From the NCBI RefSeq assembly GCF_017573465.1, contig NZ_JAGEPF010000001.1, positions 124,001 through 188,000 on the forward strand: a stretch of DNA of 64,000 nt. Direction: 5' to 3'. Under the pieces are notes generated by a model that ran no database searches, was not told where the DNA came from, and saw only the letters and a list, made by a program, of their open reading frames with translations. Position numbers and translations under genes: made by a program. The DNA is from Actinomadura violacea. Lineage in GTDB: Bacteria > Actinomycetota > Actinomycetes > Streptosporangiales > Streptosporangiaceae. Shown piece after piece: positions 26,659 through 35,521 of the stretch; position 1 is the first letter of the stretch, and each line of letters begins with the position of its first letter.

Positions 26659-28110
26659 GTGCCTCTCCGTGACGGACGTCTGAGCCACGACATCGATCCC
26701 TCCGACCGCCCCCCGCAGGACGCCTGCGGTGTCTTCGGCGTCTGGGTCCCCGCGGACCAGGCGCCGAGGGCGGAAGTGAGCAAGCTCACCTACTACGGCC
26801 TGTACGCGCTCCAGCACCGCGGGCAGGAGTCGGCGGGCATCGCGGTAAGCGATGGCTCCCGGATCGTCGTCTACAAGGACATGGGCCTGGTCGCCCAGGT
26901 CTTCGACGAGTCGGTGCTGAACACGCTGCGCGGCCACATCGCCGTGGGCCACTGCCGCTACTCCACGACCGGCTCGCCGACGTGGGAGAACGCGCAGCCC
27001 ACGTTCCGCTCGACCGAGGCGGGCGGGCTGGCGCTGGTGCACAACGGCAACCTGATCAACACCCCCGACCTGGCCGCGCGGCTGGAGCCGGGCGTGCTGA
27101 CCGCCACCACCGACACCGAGGTCCTGACCGCGCTGCTGGCCACCCGCGAGGGCGGCCCGCTGGCCGCGGCGCGGGAGATCCTGCCGGTGACGCGCGGCGC
27201 GTACTCCCTGGTCTTCATGGACGAGGGCGTGCTGTACGCGGCGCGCGACCCCGAGGGGATCCGGCCGCTGGTGCTGGGCTCGCTCGAGGACGGCGGCTGG
27301 GTGGTCGCGTCCGAGACCGCCGGTCTCGACATCGTCGGCGCCCGGTTCGTCCGGGAGATCGAGCCCGGCGAGCTGATCGCGATCGACGGCGGCGGGGTCC
27401 GCTCCGAGCGGTTCGCCGAGCAGCGGCCCAAGGGCTGCCTGTTCGAGTACGTGTACCTGGCCAGGCCGGACACCACCATCGCCGGGCGCAGCGTCCAGGC
27501 GACGCGGGTCGAGGTCGGCCGCCGGCTGGCCCGCGAGCACCCCGTCGAGGCCGACCTGGTGATCCCGACGCCGGAGTCGGGCACCCCGGCCGCGATCGGC
27601 TACGCCGAGGCGTCCGGCATCCCCTACGGCCAGGGCCTGGTGAAGAACTCCTACGTCGGCCGGACGTTCATCCAGCCGTCGCAGACGATCCGCCAGCTCG
27701 GCATCCGGCTGAAGCTGAACCCGCTGCGCGAGGCGATCGAGGGCAAGCGCCTGGTGGTGGTGGACGACTCGATCGTCCGCGGCAACACCCAGCGGGCGAT
27801 CGTCGGGATGCTGCGGGACGCCGGCGCCAAGGAGGTGCACGTGCGCATCTCCAGCCCGCCGGTGTCGTGGCCCTGCTTCTACGGCATCGACTTCGCCACC
27901 CGGGCCGAGCTGATCGCGGGGCACCTGTCGGTGGAGGAGATCCGCGACTCCATCGGCGCCGACAGCCTCGGCTACATCTCGCTGGACGAGCTGATCTCCG
28001 CCTCGCGCATCCCCAAGGACAACCTGTGCCGGGCGTGCTTCGACGGCGTCTACCCCATTCCGGTGGAGGACGCCGCCCGCGGCAAGCACCTGCTGGAGGT
28101 CACCCGATGA
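26659..28110 (+). CDS. purF: Amidophosphoribosyltransferase
   Basis: 483 residues from the GTG at 26659, chosen because relatives start MPRGDGRLNHD and a -10 box fits a leaderless start; an upstream GTG at 26632 is less likely. A propeptide precedes the N-terminal nucleophile Cys (QDACGVFGVW). The class II glutaminase domain contains YYGLYALQHRGQESAG and CRYSTTG. The C-terminal phosphoribosyltransferase domain has the PRPP loop VVVDDSIVRGNTQR. It catalyses the first committed step of purine synthesis, PRPP to phosphoribosylamine. Its stop overlaps purM by 4 bp. Confidence 0.95.
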   Translation: MPLRDGRLSHDIDPSDRPPQDACGVFGVWVPADQAPRAEVSKLTYYGLYALQHRGQESAGIAVSDGSRIVVYKDMGLVAQVFDESVLNTLRGHIAVGHCRYSTTGSPTWENAQPTFRSTEAGGLALVHNGNLINTPDLAARLEPGVLTATTDTEVLTALLATREGGPLAAAREILPVTRGAYSLVFMDEGVLYAARDPEGIRPLVLGSLEDGGWVVASETAGLDIVGARFVREIEPGELIAIDGGGVRSERFAEQRPKGCLFEYVYLARPDTTIAGRSVQATRVEVGRRLAREHPVEADLVIPTPESGTPAAIGYAEASGIPYGQGLVKNSYVGRTFIQPSQTIRQLGIRLKLNPLREAIEGKRLVVVDDSIVRGNTQRAIVGMLRDAGAKEVHVRISSPPVSWPCFYGIDFATRAELIAGHLSVEEIRDSIGADSLGYISLDELISASRIPKDNLCRACFDGVYPIPVEDAARGKHLLEVTR

Positions 28111-29132
28111 CCTCGTACGAGGCCGCCGGTGTCGACATCGCCGCGGGCGAGCGCGCCGTGGAGCTGATGAAGTCGCGCGTGGCGCGCGCGCGGCGTCCCG
28201 AGGTGGTGGACGACGCCAGCGGCTTCGCGGGCCTCTTCGACGCGTCCGCGTTCCTTCGCTACAAGCGGCCCCTGCTGGCGACGTCCACGGACGGCGTCGG
28301 CACCAAGGTCGACCTGGCGCGGCGCCTCGGCATCTACGACACGGTGGGGCACGACCTCGTCGGCATGGTCATCGACGACCTCGCCGTATGCGGCGCCGAA
28401 CCGCTGTTCATGACGGACTACATCGCCTGCGGCAAGGTCGTCCCGGAGCGCATCGCCGACATCGTCGGCGGTATCGCGGACGGCTGCGCCATCGCGGGCT
28501 GCGCCCTGGTCGGCGGCGAGACCGCCGAGCACCCCGGCCTGCTGGAGGCGGACGAGTTCGACATCGCCGGCGCCGGGACGGGCGTGGTGGAGGCCGGCGA
28601 GCTGCTGGGCCCGGACCGGGTCCGCCCCGGGGACGTGGTCATCGCCATGGCGTCGTCCGGCATCCACTCCAACGGGTACTCGCTCGTCCGCCACATCCTG
28701 GCCACGACCGACCTCGCGCTGGAGTCGGAGCCGTCGGAGCTGGGCCGCCCGCTCGGTGAGGAACTCCTCACACCGACCCGCATCTACGCGCAGGACTGCC
28801 TGGCCCTCACCCGGGCCGGCGGGGTGCGTGCGTTCGCCCACATCACCGGCGGCGGGCTCGCGGCGAACCTGGCGCGGTCCCTGCCGCCGTCGGCGGACGC
28901 CGTGCTGAGCCGGTCGTCGTGGGAGGTGCCCGCGCTGTTCCGCGTCCTGCAGGGGCACGGCGACGTGCCTCAGGCGGAGATGGACAAGACGTTCAACCTG
29001 GGCGTCGGCATGGCCGCCATCGTCGCGCCGGACGCCGCCGACGAGGCGCTGCGGCTGCTCGGCTCGCGCGGCGTGCCGTCATGGGTCCTCGGTGAGATCA
29101 CCGAGGGCACCGGCCAGGCCGTCCTCAGCTGA
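28107..29132 (+). CDS. purM: Phosphoribosylformylglycinamidine cyclo-ligase (AIR synthetase)
   Basis: 341 residues, normal length. It begins YEAAGVDIAAGERAVELMK and contains PLLATSTDGVGTKVDLA, DLVGMVIDDLAVCGAEPLFMTDYIACGK, GCALVGGETAEHPG and the C-terminal HITGGGLAANLAR. It converts FGAM, the product of PurLQS, to AIR. The ATG overlaps the purF stop and has GGAGG 7 nt upstream, so it is the second gene of a tight purFM operon. Confidence 0.95.
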   Translation: MTSYEAAGVDIAAGERAVELMKSRVARARRPEVVDDASGFAGLFDASAFLRYKRPLLATSTDGVGTKVDLARRLGIYDTVGHDLVGMVIDDLAVCGAEPLFMTDYIACGKVVPERIADIVGGIADGCAIAGCALVGGETAEHPGLLEADEFDIAGAGTGVVEAGELLGPDRVRPGDVVIAMASSGIHSNGYSLVRHILATTDLALESEPSELGRPLGEELLTPTRIYAQDCLALTRAGGVRAFAHITGGGLAANLARSLPPSADAVLSRSSWEVPALFRVLQGHGDVPQAEMDKTFNLGVGMAAIVAPDAADEALRLLGSRGVPSWVLGEITEGTGQAVLS

Positions 29133-29143
29133 CCGTTCTCGGC

Positions 29144-29168
29144 CCCCGCCCGGAGCGCCCGGGCGGGG
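29144..29168 (+). terminator. Terminator after purM
   Basis: CCCCGCCCGG pairs with CCGGGCGGGG across a 5-nt loop, 12 nt after the purM stop. Confidence 0.75.
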
Positions 29169-29283
29169 CGCTGAGCGCGACGCTGGGACGCCGGCGGGCC
29201 CCATGGGTCCGCTGATGCGCCCGATGCGTAGAACGCGACTCCTCGCGGCGCTCAGCGCCGCGGGACGACCGACGGTGAACGAA

Positions 29284-29313
29284 CGCCACCGCCCGCGCGA
29301 GCGGGCGGTGGCG
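29284..29313. terminator. Terminator of the DUF3073 gene
   Basis: A perfect 13-bp stem (CGCCACCGCCCGC with its complement), GCGA loop, lies 15 nt beyond the stop at 29328. It may work in both directions. Confidence 0.8.
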
Positions 29314-29327
29314 TGTTGTTCAACCGG

Positions 29328-29534
29328 TCAACCGGAGGTGCCGTCCTTGCGCTCCTCGGTCCCGTAGTCGTCGGCGTAGTCGGCGTACTTCTCGGCGAGC
29401 TCATCGTAGGAGTCGTCACCGGAGTCGTTGACCCCGAGTTCGTGCTTCAGGCGGTCGAGGTCTGTACCGCCGCTGTTGTACTTGAGCTGGCGGGCAACCT
29501 TTACCTGCTTGGCCTTGGCTCGGCCGCGACCCAT
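29328..29534 (-). CDS. DUF3073 protein
   Basis: 68 residues. The family hallmark MGRGRAKAKQVKVARQLKY sets the start at 29534, with GAGGGGG 8 nt upstream; longer frames upstream are not needed. A basic N-terminus is followed by an acidic, Asp/Tyr-rich tail (DDSYDELAEKYADYADDYG). It is conserved across actinobacteria beside purM; the function is unknown. The charge split suggests nucleic-acid or ribosome contact, which is inference. Confidence 0.9.
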   Translation of the reverse strand: MGRGRAKAKQVKVARQLKYNSGGTDLDRLKHELGVNDSGDDSYDELAEKYADYADDYGTEERKDGTSG

Positions 29535-29885
29535 TGGCTCGACCCCCTCGATGGTCAGGGCTTTCGTGGGCCCATCAACGCGCGCGTGTACCACACGAAC
29601 CGGTGCCTGATGAGCCATGCGTCAGTCACGGATACAACCGTACCCGTTTTGCGCCCGGCTCGGTACATCGACGGTACGTGGCGGCGCTCTTGTTGCGGAG
29701 GACTCCAGTGTATCCGGTGGTCAGGGCCGCCCTCCAGGGCGCCCGCAGGGGGCCCTGCGACACGCGGACGAAACGGTCGCCATCGGCGCGAACGCCAACG
29801 GACCGCCGCGCAGCGGGTCACACCGTGATCGCGGCGGTCCGGGGGGATGCGTCAGATCCCCGATGGCGTCAGATGCCCGGCGGCG
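29535..29885. other. Intergenic region between DUF3073 and vdh
   Basis: A 350-bp gap between two minus-strand genes. It holds the DUF3073 promoter side and the vdh terminator. It also carries several GC-rich inverted repeats (for example CCCTCCAGGGC and AGGGGGCCCT around 29730-29755) and three GCGTCAGA direct repeats at about 29849-29885 that run into the vdh stop. Apparent frames here lack coding bias, and I see no supported gene. Confidence 0.5.
29800..29840 (-). terminator. Terminator of vdh
   Basis: GGACCGCCGCG (29800-29810) pairs with CGCGGCGGTCC (29830-29840), an 11-bp stem with 19-nt loop, 45 nt beyond the vdh stop. Confidence 0.6.
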
Positions 29886-30968
29886 TCAGAGCAGGATGCC
29901 GCGCAGGCGCCCGATCTCGGACATCCGCCGCTCGGCGAGCCGGTCGGCCGCCACCGCCGGCGGGACGCCCTCGTCGGCGGCCAGCGCGAAGATCTTCCGG
30001 GTCGTGTCGTAGATCCCCGTCGCGCGGGCCTTCGCCCGGTCGAACTCGAAGCCGCCGATCTCGTCCGCGACCTGGATCACGCCGCCCGAGTTCACCACGT
30101 AGTCGGGCGCGTACAGGACGCCGCGGTCGGCGAGCCGCTTCTCGATGCCGGCGTGCGCGAGCTGGTTGTTGGCCGCCCCGCACACCACCTTCGCGGTCAG
30201 CACCGGCACGGTCTCGTCGTTGAGGGAGCCGCCGAGCGCACACGGTGCGTACACGTCCAGCTCCGTGCGGACCATCTCGTCCTTGTCCGCGACCACGTCG
30301 ACCTCGGGGTGCAGCGCCTGCACGCGCTCTACCGCCGCCTCGCTGACGTCGCAGATGACCACGTCCGCACCGTCCTCGCGCAGGTGCTCCACCAGCCTGT
30401 GGCCGACCTTGCCGACGCCCTCCACGCCGACCCTCTTGCCGCGCAGGGTGGGCGAGCCCCACACCGTCTCCGCTGCGGCGCGCATGCCTTGGAACACGCC
30501 GTATGCGGTCAGGATGGACGAGTCGCCCGCGCCGCCGTGCGCGACCGTACGCCCCGTGACGAACTGGCACTCCCGCGCCACCACGTCCATGTCCTCGCTG
30601 TACGTACCGACGTCGCACGCCGTGTAGTAGCGGCCGTTCAGCGACTGGACGAACCGCCCGTACGCGCGCAGTAGCGCCTCGGACTTGTCCTGGACGGGGT
30701 CACCGATGATGACGGCCTTGCCGCCGCCGAGGTCCAGGCCCGCCAGGGCGTTCTTGTACGCCATGCCGCGGGACAGGTTCAGCACGTCCGCGAGCGCCTC
30801 CTCCTCCGTCCCGTACGGGTAGAAGCGGGTGCCGCCCAGCGAGGGGCCGAGCGCGGTGGAGTAGATCGCGATGATCGCGCGCAGGCCGCTGGCCTCGTCC
30901 TGGCAGAAGACGACCTGCTCGTGTCGGGGCTCTGTGCCCTTGTGGGGCGACCCGAAGACATTAGGCAC
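29886..30968 (-). CDS. vdh: Valine (branched-chain amino acid) dehydrogenase
   Basis: 360 residues of the Glu/Leu/Phe/Val dehydrogenase family. The substrate domain has [16 protein letters not shown], and catalytic lysines lie in [17 protein letters not shown] (Lys72, Lys84). The NAD domain has [18 protein letters not shown]. Length and sequence are close to Streptomyces Vdh. It deaminates valine, leucine and isoleucine to the 2-oxoacids oxidised by BkdABC. The GTG has GGAGGG 7 nt upstream. Upstream of it is a GTCTG-cagat-CAGAC dyad (30987-31001) in the promoter shared with the divergent gene. Confidence 0.92.
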   Translation of the reverse strand: MPNVFGSPHKGTEPRHEQVVFCQDEASGLRAIIAIYSTALGPSLGGTRFYPYGTEEEALADVLNLSRGMAYKNALAGLDLGGGKAVIIGDPVQDKSEALLRAYGRFVQSLNGRYYTACDVGTYSEDMDVVARECQFVTGRTVAHGGAGDSSILTAYGVFQGMRAAAETVWGSPTLRGKRVGVEGVGKVGHRLVEHLREDGADVVICDVSEAAVERVQALHPEVDVVADKDEMVRTELDVYAPCALGGSLNDETVPVLTAKVVCGAANNQLAHAGIEKRLADRGVLYAPDYVVNSGGVIQVADEIGGFEFDRAKARATGIYDTTRKIFALAADEGVPPAVAADRLAERRMSEIGRLRGILL

Positions 30969-30986
30969 GGTAGTGCCCTCCTCTCT

Positions 30987-31001
30987 GTCTGCAGATCAGA
31001 C
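30987..31001. promoter_or_regulatory. Dyad in the vdh divergent promoter
   Basis: GTCTG-CAGAT-CAGAC lies 20-33 bp upstream of the vdh start. This is where a repressor would sit. No regulator is assigned. Confidence 0.3.
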
Positions 31002-31064
31002 TAAGGGGCTCCGGTATGGCGTGTTCGCGGCAGCGTTCGTCCGGTCTCATGTCACGATGCGGTG

Positions 31065-31994
31065 GTGTTTCCGTACGCGGCGTACCTACGGGTATATGAA
31101 CCGGTGACCGCCTTCCCGGAGCCCGCGCGGACCCTGTGGACGGCCTACGCCGACTCCAGGCGGCGGCCCCGGCGGATCCACGCGCTCGGCGCCGAGCACC
31201 GCGGCGCGGCGCGGCGCGTCGTCGGCGCGCCGCCCGAGGTCGCGCCGGACCGGGAGAGCCGGGACGCCTACGTCCGGCGGGTCGACGACGCGATCTACGT
31301 CTGCCCGTGGGAGACCCGGCTGCGGTCCTGGCTGGCGTTCGAGCGGTTCCGCGGCGAGCACGCCGCCGCGCTCGCCGCCGCGTTCGTCCCGCCGCCGCTG
31401 GCCGAGCGCGTCGCCCGCGACTTCGAGCGGTGGAAGCAGGCGGGCCGCCCGCTGCGGCCGCACATACTGACCAGCACGTGGCACGTCCCGCTGGACTGGT
31501 TCGTGCCGTTCGCCCGCCGGGAGCGGTGCCTGATGCTGGGCGCGCCGGGCACCGGCTACGGCGCCCCGGAGGGCGCCCCGGACGACGCGTCGCAGGAACA
31601 TGCAGGTCATGGCCCTGCGACGGCGGCTCCAGCGCGTACCCTCATCTACGTCACCTCGATGGGGGAGGCGCGCCGCCGGGTCGCCGCCGCCCTCCCGGTG
31701 GTGCGCGAGCACCTCGGCGACGGGTCGGGGGAGGTCTTCCTGCTGTCGGCGGGCCGGCTGGACACGCTCGGCCGGTGGCTCGGGGAGTTCCACCCGCGGG
31801 CGCTGGTGGAGCTGGACTACGGCGGCCTCGTCCATCTGCTGGACGACCGGGCGCTGGAGTCGGACGAGTCCGTCGCGGAGATGGCCGTCGCGCTCACCGG
31901 CATGGAGCGCGGTGAGGCCGAGCTGACCGTGGCGATGTACAAGCGTCTCCTCGCGCGCTGGAGGCCCGTGCGGGCCCTCGAATCGGCGAACTAA
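31065..31994 (+). CDS. Conserved actinobacterial hypothetical protein (SCO4090-like)
   Basis: 309 residues, cytoplasmic, no recognised catalytic motif. Conserved-looking phrases include LRVYEPVTAFPEPARTLW, DAIYVCPWETRLRSWLAFERF, ILTSTWHVPLDWFVPF, and ALVELDYGGLVHLLDD. A disordered Gly/Ala insert lies around residues 165-190. CACGAT ends 6 nt before the GTG at 31065, suggesting a leaderless start; the GTG one codon earlier is possible. It always seems to sit between vdh and bldC in related genomes, as far as I recall, but its role is unknown. Confidence 0.75.
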   Translation: MFPYAAYLRVYEPVTAFPEPARTLWTAYADSRRRPRRIHALGAEHRGAARRVVGAPPEVAPDRESRDAYVRRVDDAIYVCPWETRLRSWLAFERFRGEHAAALAAAFVPPPLAERVARDFERWKQAGRPLRPHILTSTWHVPLDWFVPFARRERCLMLGAPGTGYGAPEGAPDDASQEHAGHGPATAAPARTLIYVTSMGEARRRVAAALPVVREHLGDGSGEVFLLSAGRLDTLGRWLGEFHPRALVELDYGGLVHLLDDRALESDESVAEMAVALTGMERGEAELTVAMYKRLLARWRPVRALESAN

Positions 31995-32267
31995 AACAAA
32001 TTTCCCGAATCCGCGCGCGATACGACTATACGTGTCGCTAGAATCACGCAGCGTGACCCAGTCATCATCGGACACGCGCAGCTCCCGGCCCCGGCGGGGA
32101 TGTTTGCACGCAACTACCGCCAGGAACTTGCTTGTTGCGCTGAGTGGTGGCAAGGTTACACGTTGTGATGTCATAGTGGCTCTTTCGGGCCATAGGGGAC
32201 ATCAGTGACCGCGCGAGGATCAATCGCAGGATCGCTGTCATCGGTCCACGGAGGAGAGGCCGCAAAC
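31995..32267 (+). promoter_or_regulatory. bldC upstream region
   Basis: 270 bp without a gene and AT-richer than its surroundings (AAAACAAATTTC at its start, ACGACTATACG near 32020, TTACACGTTGTGATG near 32155). This suggests one or more promoters and a long leader for bldC. No single -35/-10 pair stands out and no riboswitch fold is recognised. Confidence 0.4.
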
Positions 32268-32471
32268 ATGTCAGCACGTACGCCAGAGGCCGAGCCCCTG
32301 CTGACGCCGGCGGAGGTGGCGACGATGTTCCGCGTCGACCCCAAGACCGTCACGCGGTGGGCGAAGGCGGGAAAGCTCACGTCCATCCGCACGCTCGGGG
32401 GGCATCGGCGCTACCGCGAGGCGGAGGTGCGCGCGCTGCTGGCGGGCATCCCGCAGCAGCGGTCGGAGTAG
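32268..32471 (+). CDS. bldC: Developmental regulator BldC (MerR-like winged helix)
   Basis: 67 residues, nearly the whole BldC sequence: LLTPAEVATMFRVDPKTVTRWAKAGKLTSIRTLGGHRRYREAEVRALL. It has the MerR-type helix-turn-helix and wing but no dimerisation coil. In Streptomyces BldC binds direct repeats cooperatively and delays development. The ATG has GGAGAGG 8 nt upstream, and relatives start MTARTPDAEPLLTPAEVA. It is monocistronic, followed by strong hairpins. Confidence 0.95.
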   Translation: MSARTPEAEPLLTPAEVATMFRVDPKTVTRWAKAGKLTSIRTLGGHRRYREAEVRALLAGIPQQRSE

Positions 32472-32539
32472 CCGCTCCGGTCGGCCGGGCTCGAGCCGAG
32501 CCCTGCCGGAAGCACCCGGCCGAACAACTGGGGGGGCGG

Positions 32540-32605
32540 CCAGGAGGCCTCTGGACGACCCCGCGCGCAAGGATTTCGCGCGGGGACGGTGCGGCGGCCT
32601 CCTGG
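32540..32605 (+). repeat. Nested inverted repeat downstream of bldC
   Basis: Outer arms CCAGGAGGCC (32540-32549) and GGCCTCCTGG (32596-32605); inner arms CCCCGCGCG (32559-32567) and CGCGCGGGG (32577-32585). A TGGACGA direct repeat follows each outer arm. It could be a first terminator, an mRNA-stabilising 3' structure or a small RNA. Confidence 0.5.
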
Positions 32606-32672
32606 ACGAACGGGCCGGGACCACGGTCATCCGAGAATCGCGGTCCCGGGCCGATCACCGTCCGGTCTGGAC

Positions 32673-32699
32673 GTCCCGCTCGCGACCCGCGAGCGGGAC
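32673..32699 (+). terminator. Strong terminator downstream of bldC
   Basis: A perfect 12-bp stem (GTCCCGCTCGCG with its complement) with 3-nt loop, followed by TGTCCTTTTCC, one of the few U-containing tails in the window. Confidence 0.8.
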
Positions 32700-32808
32700 T
32701 GTCCTTTTCCGTCCCGCCCGGCGGCTCGGGCCGCCCGCCCGGGTGACCGGACGCGGGTGACCGGATGAGGTCAGCGGGTCTTCCCGGACCGGCAGGACGC
32801 GGGCCGGG

Positions 32809-33498
32809 TCAGACGCTCATCTCTTCCTGGGCGAGACGGTCGAACAGGGCGCCGGTCGACGGGTCGTGCCTGCCTGCCACGTGCAGCATCACCACGAGCT
32901 GGTCCACCACGAGGGCCTCCAGCTCGGCGCGGGACACGTCGCGGTTGTCCAGCCAGTCCAGGCCCGCGGTCTCCACCGACGCCATCCACGAGCGCAGCGT
33001 GATGCGCAGGATCGGCGGCGGCGTCTCGACCTCCAGCGAGTGCAGGATCCGGTCCAGCAGCAGCTGCCGGATGCCGTCGACGATCTCCCCGACCTCCCCG
33101 GAACGGTCCGCCGGGCCGCCGCGCAGCAGCGCCGTGTAACCGGCCGCGTGGCTCTCCACGAAGTCGAAGTACCGTTCCAGCGACACCCGCAGCCGCTCCA
33201 GCGGCTTGCCCTCCGCGGGCGGTTCCAGCAGCACCGACAGCTGCTTGGCGGCGCTGCCGAGCGCCGCGAGGTACAGCTCGTACTTGCCGCCGAAGTAGTG
33301 GTAGACCAGCGCGCGCGAGGCGCCCGCGGCGGCCGCGACGTCGTCGATCGAGATGTCCTCGGGCGAGCGCGTGCTGAACAGCTGGAGCGCCGCCTCGATC
33401 AGTTCCTCTCGCCGTTCGTCCACGCTGAGCCTGCGGCGTCCTTGCCCACCGCTCTGCCGGCTCCGCGCCTTACCGCCGGCCACCGCACGTTCTGCCAC
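32809..33498 (-). CDS. TetR-family transcriptional regulator
   Basis: 229 residues. A basic N-terminal tail (GGKARSRQSGGQGRRRLSVDERR) precedes the TetR DNA-binding domain (ELIEAALQLFSTRSPEDISIDDVAAAAGASRALVYHYFGGKYEL). The ligand domain follows, with AAGYTALLRGGPADRSGEV. The GTG at 33498 is chosen because TACGCT lies exactly 6 nt upstream, indicating a leaderless start; longer frames upstream have no signals. The ligand is unknown. Relatives with this N-terminus are common in streptomycetes near fatty-acid or efflux genes. Confidence 0.85.
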   Translation of the reverse strand: MAERAVAGGKARSRQSGGQGRRRLSVDERREELIEAALQLFSTRSPEDISIDDVAAAAGASRALVYHYFGGKYELYLAALGSAAKQLSVLLEPPAEGKPLERLRVSLERYFDFVESHAAGYTALLRGGPADRSGEVGEIVDGIRQLLLDRILHSLEVETPPPILRITLRSWMASVETAGLDWLDNRDVSRAELEALVVDQLVVMLHVAGRHDPSTGALFDRLAQEEMSV

Positions 33499-33789
33499 CT
33501 GGGCAGCGTATCCGAGGGCGGCGGGGGCGGGTCGTGGTCGCGCCCGGCCGGGCGGGCTTTTCACCGGGTCGTGATCACCCGCCGACACCGCTGTGATCCG
33601 GAACACCACAGGCCGCAACTGCCATTGTCGTATGCCCGTTACTCACTGTTGCGACGATATGGGGCGAAGGAGAGGCATCATGGCATCTCCTCCGCGGCGC
33701 AGGAGGTGCGCCGGCCCCCCGCGGCGTGCCGCCGCGGTCGGCCGCGAAGACCCGAAGAGGCATGCCTAGGCCCCCCTGGACGGAGTGCC

Positions 33790-34902
33790 ATGTCAGCTGG
33801 TGAAGCAAGCCCCCCGCACGAGACGCCGGTGGTGGGGGAGGGCGCGGTGCCGCCGCCGCGCGCCCCCGCACCCGCGTCGCGCTCCGACGAGGGGAGGCCG
33901 GTGCCCGCGCCGAAACCGACCATCCGCAACGTCGCCGAGCGGGCGGGCGTCTCCAAGTCGCTCGTCTCGCTGGTGATGCGGGGGTCACCGCACGTGAGCG
34001 AGCGGCGCCGGCAGGCGGTGCTGCAGGCGGCGCGGGAGCTCGGCTACCGGCCGAACGCGGTGGCGCGCAGCCTCGTGGAGGGCCGCACCCGGCTGATCGG
34101 CGCGATCGTCGCCGACCTGCACAACCCGTTCTTCGCCGAGTTCCTGGACGGCCTCCAGGAGAGCCTGCACGGCGCGGGGCTGCGGATGCTGGTCGGCAGC
34201 GGCCGCTGGGACCCCCTGTTCGAGGCGGAGGCCGTAGAGGCGTTCCTGGAGATGCGGGTGGACGGCCTCGTGCTGCTCAGCGTCGTCCCGGAGTCGCTGA
34301 AGGAGGCCGCGGCGAGCGTCCCGGTGGTGGTCGTGGGCGAGCGCGACGTCGTCGGGGTCGACATCGTGGTGGACGACGACGAGCTGGGCGCGAGCCTCGC
34401 CGTCGACCACCTGGTCGGCCTGGGGCACCGGCGGATCGCGCACATCGAGGGGGCGCGCTCGACGACGGCGCGGTACCGGCGGGCGGGGTACGAGAAGGCG
34501 ATGCGCCGGCACGGGCTGAGCGAGGAGATCGTGGTCGAGCCGGGCGACTTCACCGAGGACGGCGGCTACCGGGCGGCCCGCGAGCTGCTGCGCCGCGAGC
34601 ACCGGCCCACCGCGATCTTCGCGCCGAACGACCTGGTCGCGACCGGCGCGCTGTCGGCGGCGGACGAGCTGGACATGTCGGTGCCCGAGCAGCTGTCGAT
34701 CGTCGGCTACGACAACACCCATCTCGCCGCGATCCGGCACATCTCGCTGACCAGCGTCGACCAGCCGCGCCGGGACATGGGGCGGGTGGCCGCGGAGCTG
34801 CTGACGGCGCGCATCGGCGACCCGTCCCGGGCCGCGAAGCAGAACCTCGTCGTCCCGCATCTGGTGATCCGTTCGACGACCGGCCCGGCCCCCGCCGTCT
34901 AG
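33790..34902 (+). CDS. LacI-family transcriptional regulator
   Basis: 370 residues. A Pro-rich tail of about 40 residues precedes the LacI helix-turn-helix (PTIRNVAERAGVSKSLVSLVMRGSPHVSERRRQAVLQAARELGYRPN). The periplasmic-binding-protein-like effector domain follows (LIGAIVADLHNPFFAEFLDGLQ, IVGYDNTHLAAIRHISLTSVDQPRRDMG). The ATG has GGAG 4 nt upstream. LacI proteins usually control sugar genes. None is adjacent, so the regulon is remote or autogenous; the sugar ABC operon at 45.8 kb is too far to claim. The unusual N-terminal tail is probably disordered. Confidence 0.9.
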   Translation: MSAGEASPPHETPVVGEGAVPPPRAPAPASRSDEGRPVPAPKPTIRNVAERAGVSKSLVSLVMRGSPHVSERRRQAVLQAARELGYRPNAVARSLVEGRTRLIGAIVADLHNPFFAEFLDGLQESLHGAGLRMLVGSGRWDPLFEAEAVEAFLEMRVDGLVLLSVVPESLKEAAASVPVVVVGERDVVGVDIVVDDDELGASLAVDHLVGLGHRRIAHIEGARSTTARYRRAGYEKAMRRHGLSEEIVVEPGDFTEDGGYRAARELLRREHRPTAIFAPNDLVATGALSAADELDMSVPEQLSIVGYDNTHLAAIRHISLTSVDQPRRDMGRVAAELLTARIGDPSRAAKQNLVVPHLVIRSTTGPAPAV

Positions 34903-35195
34903 CGCGGGACGGCCCGCGGGCGCTCCCCTCGCCCCTGCCCGCGGCGTTTCCCCGCACCCGCCCGCGGCTCCCCTCGCATCCGCCCACGGCCTCCCTACGG
35001 CCGGGCGTTCCTCGAAGTGGTGTGGCGCGGGTAAGGGGCTGGCCAAGCCTGCCGCATTCCCCGGCCTCCGCCCCCTTGGCGGCGCCTTAATGGACTCACC
35101 GCTCGGCGTGGCGCGCGGGCGGCTCCTGTATGGGGCCTCCGCGCGGCCGGGCGGCCGTGGGCAAAGGGTCGTGTTCACCCAAGGGGGTTCAGCTC

Positions 35196-35432
35196 GTGCG
35201 TGATCCGGAACTGGTGTCGTGCGCGCAGCGCGCGGCGAGCGAACTGGAGCAGGCGTGGTCGCAGTGGCGGCACGCGCGCGGACTGGCCGAGCAGGTCTCG
35301 GAGTCGGTCGCCAGCTACGTCGCCCATTCGATCGACCACCCCTGGGGGCGGCCCCGCGTGGTCCTCGGCCTGGACGCCGACGAGGCGCGCGCGCTGGCGG
35401 CGCTGCTGGGCAAGGAGGACCCGCTCCTCTGA
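35196..35432 (+). CDS. Small hypothetical protein
   Basis: 78 residues, mostly helical (LVSCAQRAASELEQAWSQWRHARGLAEQVSESVASYVAHSIDHPWGRPRVVLGLDADEARALAALLG). AAGGGGG lies 8 nt before the GTG, a good site. The GRPRVVLGLDADEARALAALL ending recurs in small actinobacterial proteins of unknown function. Nearly 300 bp of GC-rich sequence without a supported gene precedes it. Confidence 0.65.
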   Translation: MRDPELVSCAQRAASELEQAWSQWRHARGLAEQVSESVASYVAHSIDHPWGRPRVVLGLDADEARALAALLGKEDPLL

Positions 35433-35521
35433 CGCGCCCGTTTTCGCGACTTCGTTTGACGAACGCCCCTGCGTGTGCAGACTGTCAGGGTCGGTAACGA
35501 AGTCATCACGGAGGACGACCT

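Larger units (their letters stand above)
32472..32808. other. Intergenic region rich in hairpins between bldC and TetR gene
   Basis: A 337-bp gap with no coding sequence that I can support. It contains a nested inverted repeat (32540-32605) and the strong bldC terminator (32673-32699). The remainder is GC-rich and the 3' side of the convergent TetR gene. Confidence 0.6.

Noticed and set aside
29555..29821. Small frames on both strands between DUF3073 and vdh
   Set aside because: Arg/Pro-rich translations without start signals; the sequence is explained by hairpins and promoter.
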